A DNA stretch of 27,390 bases from CAWDLX01 sp046728155. GTDB taxonomy: Bacteria; Actinomycetota; Actinomycetes; Mycobacteriales; Micromonosporaceae. Location: assembly GCA_046728155.1 (NCBI GenBank), contig JBKPDY010000069.1, positions 1-27,390 of the forward strand, in the 5' to 3' direction. This document shows, piece after piece, positions 14,842 to 21,008 of this stretch (position 1 is the first letter of the stretch; the number at the start of each line of letters is the position of its first letter). The translations under genes were made by a program, and so were the position numbers. Below the pieces are notes generated by a model. It was not told the origin of the DNA and searched no databases. It was given only the letters and a program-made list of their open reading frames with translations.

Positions 14842-15503
14842 CCTCGATTGAGCCCCGGACTCGCGTCAAGCTCTGCACGCCAGTCCGCGAACCGCATCCG
14901 CATTCCTGTGATGTGTTCTTGATCCACTCCGTACGCCGTGAACCGCCGATCCGGGTATCGCTCCAGCAAGCCGAAGACGTCGGCCAGGACACGTGTGTCA
15001 AACCCAGCGTCGGCCTCCGCGGCGAGTCCGCACAGTTGCGCACGCAAGTACCGACCACTCGTGACGGCTGCGTCAACATCGAGGAAGTCCCTCGGTTCGG
15101 CCCGGGTGTAGAGAGCCGACATCTTACCGGCCGCAACATCGTCCGGGTGCAGGACGGGGCCGATCTCGAGTTTGACCGGCGACCTGGCCCGCCAGTTAGC
15201 CGCCAATTCAACTTTGCGGGGGCGGTCCGGGTCATCTGGATCGATCACCGATAGTCTGGCGAAAGTCTCGAACCGCTGAGTTACGGTCACGTCGTAGCCG
15301 TAATTCCGGTACGCCATGACTACGGCGTCAACGGCGGCCGAGAACTCTTCCCGACGATCCCAGCCAGTAAACAAGTCCACATCTTCGCTGGGTCGATCGA
15401 GAATGCCATGAGCCTGCACCGCGTACCCGCCTGCGAGCGCGAAGCCGTACGTCTCGGCGACGCCCAACCCGATCTGCGCTAGACGACGGTGGACTTCGTC
15501 CAC
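14820..15503 (-). CDS. AbiEii-like nucleotidyltransferase, putative toxin (227 aa)
   Basis: This resembles the nucleotidyltransferase AbiEii/AbiGii toxin family: FALAGGYAVQAHG (residues 21-33) is the GG motif of the polymerase-beta-like fold and SEDVDLF (39-45) carries the two metal-binding aspartates (Asp41, Asp43). The remaining sequence, with KVELAANWRARSPVKLEIG and HPDDVAAGKMSALYTRAEPRDFLDV, is typical of the family. Related enzymes are toxins of type IV-like systems or modify tRNA 3' ends. The GTG start at 15503 shares its G with the stop of the upstream gene (TAGTG), so both are co-translated. The 3' end runs 22 bp into tRNA-Thr on the other strand. The family is likely; activity as a toxin is inferred. 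Confidence 0.82.
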   Translation of the reverse strand: MDEVHRRLAQIGLGVAETYGFALAGGYAVQAHGILDRPSEDVDLFTGWDRREEFSAAVDAVVMAYRNYGYDVTVTQRFETFARLSVIDPDDPDRPRKVELAANWRARSPVKLEIGPVLHPDDVAAGKMSALYTRAEPRDFLDVDAAVTSGRYLRAQLCGLAAEADAGFDTRVLADVFGLLERYPDRRFTAYGVDQEHITGMRMRFADWRAELDASPGLNRGGAGGRD

Positions 15504-15889
15504 TAGCTCGCCTTCGCGGTGATGCCGCCAGAAAGTTCCGGAAGACGAGCCTCCCACGCAGCGCGCACCTGCGTGGGCAACCACAGGACTGTCCACAGGC
15601 GACGTAGTATCTCGCCATTCAGCCACCTGCGAAGCTCATCGACATTGCTCGCTTCGTTCAACACAACTTGGTACATGATCAGAAGGTCGCCGGGCTGGTC
15701 GAGGTCATAGTGACGGTCTGGGGACCAGTCCAGTGCGGGATCGAGTATCACGACGCCGCTTGTAGGGCCGCGTAACTCTGCCAGGCTATCGGCGACAACG
15801 TAATGCCGCTGATCCTGATACCGGGAGCCGGGCGGCGCCCCGCTCAGCCGAGCCATCCACCGCCTCCGCTCGGGTGCATCCAACTCCAT
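15503..15889 (-). CDS. Small partner of the AbiEii-like protein, putative antitoxin (128 aa)
   Basis: I do not recognise a named domain. The protein is 128 residues, acidic in the middle (DPALDWSPDRHYDLDQPGDL), and ends with WLPTQVRAAWEARLPEL. It lacks the winged-helix region of the classic AbiEi antitoxin. The start is ATG at 15889, with GGGAGG 8 bases upstream. Its stop shares a base with the start of the nucleotidyltransferase gene, the strict coupling expected of an antitoxin-toxin pair with the antitoxin first. Local base composition is less GC-rich than the flanking housekeeping genes, which suggests acquisition. Confidence 0.7.
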   Translation of the reverse strand: MELDAPERRRWMARLSGAPPGSRYQDQRHYVVADSLAELRGPTSGVVILDPALDWSPDRHYDLDQPGDLLIMYQVVLNEASNVDELRRWLNGEILRRLWTVLWLPTQVRAAWEARLPELSGGITAKAS

Positions 15890-16108
15890 CAGGATAGCCT
15901 CCCAGCCGCATGGCGCTCCGGCAGCCGCGCGTTCATCTGCTGCGACGGTCGGTGGAACCAGACACAGCACGCGCGGGTGACGTACCTCGGTACCCCGGTC
16001 GAGGTGCTGTGCTGCCTGACCGCACTCGTGGTGGAGATCGAGGCCGTCGACCGATTAGGCGGCCGCCTTCGTGATCTGGGACTGCGCGGGAGGATCGGAT
16101 CGACGAAG

Positions 16109-16684
16109 ATGTCCGGCGTGGACTGGGTGACCATCGTTTCGACCATCAGCGGCGCCGGCCTCGCGCTCGCGGGGACCGTGCTCGCGTACGGGCTCTCCAG
16201 CCGTGACCGGCGTAGTCGGGACGACCGCAACGACCGGCGCCGCAGTTACCTGGACTTCATCCTCGCGGTGGAGACGGCCCACTCGTCGCTGCGCCGGCTG
16301 GCCGTCCCCGACCGTCCGGCGGGCGACATCGTTGCCGAGACCCGCGAGGCGATGGCCACCAGCGGGGTCTACGGCGCGCGGGAGAAGCTGATCATCACCG
16401 CCGACCGGGCCATCGTGCACGCGGGCGAGGCAACGTTGCGCGCACTCAATGGAGTCCGCGACGCCGTACGGGCCGGGGCGAGACTGAACACGATCGACTT
16501 CCACAACGCGTACCACCGCTACGCCGAAGCCGTGTGGGCTCTGCGCCGCGCGGCCCGGGTCGACCTCGGTGCCTCGCCGATAAGTCCCGAGGACCTCGGC
16601 AAGTCGAGCTGGGACTCACAGCAGAACTGCACATTCTGCCGTACGCATGTGGCTGCTGTGCCGGTACGAGCGTCAGGAGAGTGA
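16109..16684 (+). CDS. Membrane-anchored protein of unknown function (191 aa)
   Basis: An N-terminal membrane helix (about residues 6-28, WVTIVSTISGAGLALAGTVLAYG) is followed by a strongly charged stretch (SSRDRRSRDDRNDRRRS) that would hold the rest in the cytoplasm, then a helical domain to about residue 170. The layout resembles actinobacterial hypothetical proteins with a short anchor and a four-helix-like soluble part; I know no function. The ATG at 16109 has GGAGG about 14 bases upstream, rather far. The gene is divergent from the putative toxin pair (219-bp gap with no other feature seen) and its last 12 bp overlap the end of rlmB on the other strand. Confidence 0.65.
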   Translation: MSGVDWVTIVSTISGAGLALAGTVLAYGLSSRDRRSRDDRNDRRRSYLDFILAVETAHSSLRRLAVPDRPAGDIVAETREAMATSGVYGAREKLIITADRAIVHAGEATLRALNGVRDAVRAGARLNTIDFHNAYHRYAEAVWALRRAARVDLGASPISPEDLGKSSWDSQQNCTFCRTHVAAVPVRASGE

Positions 16685-17779
16685 GCGGCGCCGGCCGACC
16701 TCCGCCAGCGCCACGCCGGCCGCGATCGACGCGTTCAAGGACTCCACTGTGGACGCGATCGGGATGCTGACCCGCAGGTCGCATGTCACACCGACCAGAC
16801 GGGACAGGCCGCGGCCCTCGGAGCCGACCACCACGACGAGCGGACCGACCGCGGCCTCGAGGTCGTACAGGGATGTGGCGCCGTCGGCATCGAGGCCCAC
16901 CACGATGAATCCGTTCTCCTGGCAGGTCTTCAGGGCACGGGTGAGGTTGACAACTTGGGCCACCGGTATCCGCGCGGCTGCTCCGGCCGAGGTACGCCAC
17001 GCCGTGGCCGTCATTCCGGCCGCCCGACGCTGGGGGAGGAAGACGCCGTGGGCGCCGAACGCCGCGGCCGACCGGACCACGGCGCCCAGGTTGCGCGGAT
17101 CGGTCACGCCGTCCAGCGCTACCAGGAGCGGAGCCGGGGACTGCATCGCGGTGGCAAGCAGATCCTCGAACGGCTCGTAACCGAACGGCGGCACCTGCAG
17201 CGCGACGCCCTGGTGCAGCACACCGTTCGTCATCCGGTCCAGCTGCGGCCGGCCGACCTCGAGCAGCGGGAGGCCGTGGTCGCCGGCGAGCCGGACGATC
17301 TCCGTCACCCGTTCATCGACATCGATACCGACGGCTACGTACAGCGAAGTGGCCGGTACCCGGGTACGTAACGCCTCGAGCACGGGATTGCGCCCGACGA
17401 GGAGTTCGGCCGAGTCACGGGTCGCGGTGGACCGGCGACCCGGCGCCACCCGGGGCCTTGGCTGAGCCGCGCGCGTCCCGTACGGGGAAGCCGCCGCGCC
17501 GACCGATCGGGCAACCCGACGAGTCGACTTGGTGCCGGGCTGGCCAACCTTCGGGGCCCGTCCTTCCGCCGCGGCCGCCCGCCGCTCGTTTGCCTGCTTG
17601 CGTCCGGTCTTCGCCGGTAGGGGCTCCTCGCCCGAGTACGCCTTGTGCCAAGGGCGCTCGTCGGCCGGTAGGGTGCGGCCACGCCCCTTGAGCCCGCCGC
17701 GGTTCTTGCCACCCGAGCCGACCGTGGTGACCTTCTTGGCCGAGGTTCGCCGTCCGCGCCGCTGCGAGTTGCCGGGCAT
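16673..17779 (-). CDS. rlmB: TrmH-family 23S rRNA 2'-O-methyltransferase RlmB (368 aa)
   Basis: This is a SPOUT-fold methyltransferase that 2'-O-methylates 23S rRNA (G2251 in E. coli numbering) using S-adenosylmethionine. The three motifs are clear in the C-terminal half: DGVTDPRNLGAVVRSA, VVVGSEGRGLSRL, and IPIASTVESLNASIAAGV. A substrate-binding domain starts about residue 125 (ELLVGRNPVLEAL). The first 120 residues are a basic, low-complexity extension rich in Arg, Lys, Gly and Ala, normal for actinobacterial homologues. The ATG at 17779 lies 3 bp after the cysS stop, with GAGGGA within the end of cysS as ribosome site. The cysS-rlmB pair is a conserved actinobacterial operon. Confidence 0.95.
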   Translation of the reverse strand: MPGNSQRRGRRTSAKKVTTVGSGGKNRGGLKGRGRTLPADERPWHKAYSGEEPLPAKTGRKQANERRAAAAEGRAPKVGQPGTKSTRRVARSVGAAASPYGTRAAQPRPRVAPGRRSTATRDSAELLVGRNPVLEALRTRVPATSLYVAVGIDVDERVTEIVRLAGDHGLPLLEVGRPQLDRMTNGVLHQGVALQVPPFGYEPFEDLLATAMQSPAPLLVALDGVTDPRNLGAVVRSAAAFGAHGVFLPQRRAAGMTATAWRTSAGAAARIPVAQVVNLTRALKTCQENGFIVVGLDADGATSLYDLEAAVGPLVVVVGSEGRGLSRLVGVTCDLRVSIPIASTVESLNASIAAGVALAEVGRRRSLS

Positions 17780-17782
17780 GTC

Positions 17783-19207
17783 TCAGCGTCCCTCGATTGT
17801 CCACCGTGGACCGTTGGGGGTGTCCTCCACCACGATGCCGGCCTGCTTGAGGTGGTCGCGTACGGCGTCGGCGGCGGCCCAATCCTTGCGGGTACGGGCA
17901 TTCTCCCGCTGTTCCAGTGCGAGCGTCACGAGCCCGTCCACCACGGGGCGCAACTGGCCACCGCCCGTCGTCACCGACCACGGCGGCGTCAGTGGATCCA
18001 ACCCGAGCACATCGAGCATCGGGCGAACCCTGCCGAGCACCTTGCGCACGGCCGGCGCATCGCCGTCGGCCAGGGCAGCATTCCCCTCCCCGACCAGGTC
18101 GTGGATGAGGGCGATCGCCTTGGGGGTGTCGAGGTCGTCGTTCATCGCCGCGGCGAACTCCCTCGGCAGCGCCTTCGGGCGTTCCGGACGTCCCTTGTGG
18201 ACAGCCAACTCGGCGGCCCGTTCGACGAAGCCCTCGATTCGCCGGTACCCGGCCGCGGCCTTCTGCAAGCTCGCCTCGGAGTAGTTGATCATCGACCGGT
18301 AGTGCGGCGCGATCAGGTAGTAGCGGAACTCCGCCGGACGGACGCCGAGCTCCTCGATCGCGGGCAGGTCGACCACGTTGCCGATCGACTTGCTCATCTT
18401 CGACTCGCCCAGGTTCAGCAGGCCGTGGTGCACCCAGTACCGGGCGAACCGGTAGCCGGCCGCCTGTGACTGTGCCACCTCGTTCTCATGGTGCGGAAAG
18501 ACGAGGTCCAGGCCGCCGCCGTGGATGTCGAACTCGGGACCGAGGTAGCGCAAGCACATCGCCGAGCATTCGATGTGCCAGCCCGGCCGACCGCGACCCC
18601 ACGGCGAGGGCCACTGCGCTTCGACCGGCTCGTCGGGCTTGGCGCCCTTCCAGAGGGCGAAGTCGCGCGGATCCCGCTTCGCCCGCTCGGGCCCGTCCCC
18701 GGCCGGCTGAATGCTCTCCGGCCGCTGGCCGGAGAGGTGGCCGTACGCCGGGAAGGTGGACACGTCGAAGTACACGTCGCCGGACCCGTCGGCCGCGACG
18801 TAGGCGTGGTCGCCCTCGATCAGCTTAGTGATCAACTCGAGCATCTCGGGAACGTGTCCGGTTGCGCGCGGCTCGTAGGCGGGCGGCAGCACCCCGAGTC
18901 GGGTGTACGTCTCGACCAGGATCCGCTCGTTCTCGTACGCCAGCGACCAGAACGGCACGGCGGCCTCGATCGATTTGGCGAGCACCTTGTCGTCGATGTC
19001 GGTGATGTTGCGTACGAATCGCACCGCGTAACCCAGATGACGCAGCCACCGGTGCAGTACGTCGTAGTTGACGGCCGAGCGAAGGTGTCCAATGTGTGGC
19101 GGCGCCTGGACGGTGAGCCCACACAGGTAGATCCCGACCTCACCCTTGACGCGCGGGACGAAGTCCCGGACCGATCGGGTCGCGGTGTCGTACAGTCTCA
19201 GGCTCAC
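17783..19207 (-). CDS. cysS: Cysteinyl-tRNA synthetase (474 aa)
   Basis: This enzyme charges tRNA-Cys with cysteine. Class I signatures are present: PHIGHLRS (HIGH, about 37-44) and ESKMSKSIGN (KMSKS, about 270-274). The zinc ligands are Cys29 (YLCG), Cys214 (HIEC) and the HHENE segment (about 239-243). The start is uncertain: TTG at 19213 adds two residues, but GTG at 19207, giving MSLRLYD, matches the usual family N-terminus. TACAGT ends 6 bases before that GTG with no Shine-Dalgarno, which supports a leaderless start there. Confidence 0.95.
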   Translation of the reverse strand: MSLRLYDTATRSVRDFVPRVKGEVGIYLCGLTVQAPPHIGHLRSAVNYDVLHRWLRHLGYAVRFVRNITDIDDKVLAKSIEAAVPFWSLAYENERILVETYTRLGVLPPAYEPRATGHVPEMLELITKLIEGDHAYVAADGSGDVYFDVSTFPAYGHLSGQRPESIQPAGDGPERAKRDPRDFALWKGAKPDEPVEAQWPSPWGRGRPGWHIECSAMCLRYLGPEFDIHGGGLDLVFPHHENEVAQSQAAGYRFARYWVHHGLLNLGESKMSKSIGNVVDLPAIEELGVRPAEFRYYLIAPHYRSMINYSEASLQKAAAGYRRIEGFVERAAELAVHKGRPERPKALPREFAAAMNDDLDTPKAIALIHDLVGEGNAALADGDAPAVRKVLGRVRPMLDVLGLDPLTPPWSVTTGGGQLRPVVDGLVTLALEQRENARTRKDWAAADAVRDHLKQAGIVVEDTPNGPRWTIEGR

Positions 19208-19213
19208 CCTCAA

Positions 19214-19219
19214 ACTGTA
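19214..19219 (-). promoter_or_regulatory. -10 box of a leaderless promoter for cysS
   Basis: TACAGT on the minus strand is followed by 6 bases and the GTG start at 19207. It faces the divergent -10 box at 19252 across 32 bp. Confidence 0.6.
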
Positions 19220-19251
19220 CTGGCCCGCGTTGGCGGCGGGCCGGTCCCCGG

Positions 19252-19257
19252 TACGCT
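19252..19257 (+). promoter_or_regulatory. -10 box of a leaderless promoter for the IclR-type gene
   Basis: TACGCT is followed by 6 bases (GCGCGC) and the GTG start at 19264. No Shine-Dalgarno is present. Confidence 0.6.
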
Positions 19258-19263
19258 GCGCGC

Positions 19264-19929
19264 GTGGCGAGCGACGGCCGGACGACCGCCCGGCCCGAGA
19301 CGGCGCAGACCCTCGATCGAGGTCTCCGTCTGCTGCGCCTCGTCGCAGAGAGCCCGGCCGGCGTCAGCGTGACCCAGGCCGCCGCCCATCTCGGCGTGGG
19401 TCGAGCCGTGATCTACCGCCTGGCCAGCACCCTCGTCGATCACGCTTTACTCCGGCGCGACCGCGGCGGTCGCCTGAGGCTGGGCGTCGGGGTGCTGCAA
19501 CTGGCCCGGCGGGCGCAGCCGCTGCTCGCTGACGCCGCCAGACCGGCCTTGCAGCGGCTCGCGGAAGAGGTCGGCGCCACCGCCCATCTCACGATCGCTG
19601 AGGGCGCCGAAGGCGTCGCCGTCCTCGTCGTCGAGCCCAGCTGGACCCAGTTCCACGTCGCGTACCGGACGGGCAGCCGGCATCCGATCGGCCGCGGGGC
19701 GGCCGGCCGCGCCATCGTCGCGGCCCGTTCGGGTACGACCTCGCCGATGGGCGTCGAGGTCAGTGAGGGCGAGCTCCAACCCGGCGCCCACGGTGTGGCC
19801 GCCGCCGTACCAGAAGTTGGCGGGCTGGAGGCGAGCGTCGGAGTGGTCGCGCTCTCCGCGCTGGACCCGCTGGAGGTCGCCCCAGCGGTGCTGGCCGCGG
19901 CCGCTGCCGTCGCGCAAGCCCTGACCTGA
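19264..19929 (+). CDS. IclR-family transcriptional regulator (221 aa)
   Basis: The N-terminal winged helix-turn-helix (about residues 13-75) contains TLDRGLRLLRLVAES and VTQAAAHLGVGRAVIYRLAS, the usual IclR recognition region. The effector domain follows, including AHLTIAEGAEGVAVLVVEP and the HPIGRGAAGRAI segment. At 221 residues it is shorter than typical IclR proteins of about 250, mostly in the C-terminal effector region. The GTG start at 19264 has no ribosome site but a -10 box 6 bases away. It is divergent from cysS with an intergenic gap of 56 bp, so binding there could affect both genes. Its target genes are not evident. Confidence 0.85.
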   Translation: MASDGRTTARPETAQTLDRGLRLLRLVAESPAGVSVTQAAAHLGVGRAVIYRLASTLVDHALLRRDRGGRLRLGVGVLQLARRAQPLLADAARPALQRLAEEVGATAHLTIAEGAEGVAVLVVEPSWTQFHVAYRTGSRHPIGRGAAGRAIVAARSGTTSPMGVEVSEGELQPGAHGVAAAVPEVGGLEASVGVVALSALDPLEVAPAVLAAAAAVAQALT

Positions 19930-19986
19930 CGCCCCCGAGATCTTTCCGCACAAGGCTCAGTCTGGGGCCCGCAGCGCCGACCTATT

Positions 19987-20074
19987 GGTAGTCCGACGCA
20001 AGATCGCCGTCACGGTATCGGAAGCGTCGCCACGCGTCGTTTCTGGTACTCCGACAGCGATCTTCGCTGTTATC
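19987..20074. repeat. Imperfect repeat pair with a palindrome, upstream of the RHH gene
   Basis: Two related segments (19987-20019 and 20045-20074) both begin GGTA-TCCGAC, share a GATC core and end TATC. The second contains a perfect 7-bp inverted repeat, ACAGCGA-TCT-TCGCTGT (20054-20070). It may act as a terminator for the IclR-type gene or as a decayed mobile remnant. The rest of the 275-bp gap has no gene I can support. Confidence 0.4.
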
Positions 20075-20158
20075 CCGGGATGTGAGGCGGCGACCAATCC
20101 TCTTACCACGCTCATGCGTCCAAACTCACCACGGGGCTCGGGACAGCCCCAGAGTTGG

Positions 20159-20197
20159 ATGCAATTCATTGCATTCGAAGGCGCCGGGTCGTAGGCT
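20159..20197 (+). promoter_or_regulatory. Leaderless promoter with overlapping operator palindrome for the toxin-antitoxin genes
   Basis: ATGCAA-TTCA-TTGCAT (20159-20174) is a perfect inverted repeat. Its right arm TTGCAT is a -35 candidate; after exactly 17 bp comes TAGGCT (20192-20197), a -10 box, then 7 bases and the GTG start at 20205. A ribbon-helix-helix antitoxin bound to the palindrome would block the -35, the usual autoregulation of such operons. Confidence 0.65.
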
Positions 20198-20204
20198 TAG
20201 TTGC

Positions 20205-20444
20205 GTGACGACCACGACCATAGGCTTCGCCGTCTCCGACGAGGACCGGCCGCTGCTCGACCGGCTGGTGGCCCGGTTCGGCAAGGGCAACCGATCCGAG
20301 TATCTCCGGGAGACGCTCCGGGTGATGGAGTCGATCGCTATCGCTGAGGAGATCCAGGAGTTGCAATACCGCAACGCGGAAAACCTCCGTGCAAAGGGCA
20401 TCGCAACGTACGAGGAAGCCGTCCGGCACTTCGCGCGCCGGTGA
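20205..20444 (+). CDS. Ribbon-helix-helix antitoxin (79 aa)
   Basis: A short protein beginning MTTTTIGFAVSDEDRPLLDR, followed by GNRSEYLRETLRVME, is the typical beta-strand plus two-helix pattern of a CopG/ParD-type ribbon-helix-helix domain (about residues 1-45). The C-terminal half (about 46-79) is helical and charged and would cover the toxin. The start is GTG at 20205, with no ribosome site, directly after a promoter. It overlaps the PIN toxin gene by 4 bp (GTGA). It would neutralise the toxin and repress its own operon. The fold is confident from pattern; the exact antitoxin family is not. Confidence 0.85.
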   Translation: MTTTTIGFAVSDEDRPLLDRLVARFGKGNRSEYLRETLRVMESIAIAEEIQELQYRNAENLRAKGIATYEEAVRHFARR

Positions 20445-20941
20445 GCGCTTCGGCGACGCCGGTCGTCTTCGACGTCAACGTGCTCGTACTGGCTGTCGTA
20501 TTCGGGAAAACCGCGCTTCGATCATGGCCGACGCCACCGCCCGTGTCAGACAATCCGGCCGCGGACTGTGTTGGTATCGTCAACGACGCCACGGAGTTCG
20601 CACTCTGGCTGTCGCCGCATATCCTCGAAAACACGATCCGTGTCCTGTGTGAGCGTGCTGATTGGTCCAAAGAGGACGCCGAGACGTACGCGCGAATTCT
20701 GATGCGCTTGGCCGAGCACAGCGGCGGTGGGACGATGGTGCCGCCTCGAACGGTGAATGACTGTCCCGACTTCGAGGACAATCTGATCCTCGACCTAGCG
20801 GTTGAGATTGGCGCGTTCCTGGTCGTCTCCGAGGACTCCGATCTGACCTCGATGTCGCCGTGGCGCGGCACGCCGATTCTCCGTCCGAGAGAGTTCGCTT
20901 CAAGGGTCGACGCTATGCGCCGTGCCCGGCGGCGCAGGTAG
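20441..20941 (+). CDS. PIN-domain toxin (166 aa)
   Basis: PIN domains are Mg-dependent ribonucleases; in toxin-antitoxin systems they cut tRNA, rRNA or mRNA. The acidic residues are present: Asp11 in VVFDVN, Glu63 in HILEN, Asp113 in DFEDN, and Asp132/Asp134 in SEDSDL. The pattern fits the longer PIN_3-type toxin family rather than short VapC proteins of about 130 residues. The GTG start at 20441 lies within the antitoxin stop (GTGA), so toxin translation depends on that of the antitoxin. All catalytic acids are intact, so the toxin is probably active. Confidence 0.88.
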   Translation: MSASATPVVFDVNVLVLAVVFGKTALRSWPTPPPVSDNPAADCVGIVNDATEFALWLSPHILENTIRVLCERADWSKEDAETYARILMRLAEHSGGGTMVPPRTVNDCPDFEDNLILDLAVEIGAFLVVSEDSDLTSMSPWRGTPILRPREFASRVDAMRRARRRR

Positions 20942-21008
20942 TCGGTCGGCCACGACGGGTTGATACCGGGCACGGGCGCCGGAGTTGTGGTCGCCCAGGC
21001 GCCATGAG

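Noticed and set aside
14619..15254. Plus-strand protein frame across tRNA-Thr
   Set aside because: It reads through the tRNA and antisense to the nucleotidyltransferase gene; the tRNA cloverleaf explains the conservation.
14767..16684. A complete integrated island with att sites
   Set aside because: I found no integrase and no second copy of the tRNA 3' end in the window, so only the suggestive position remains.
19985..20194. A 69-codon plus-strand frame before the RHH gene
   Set aside because: It has no domain or ribosome site and runs through the repeat pair and the antitoxin promoter.
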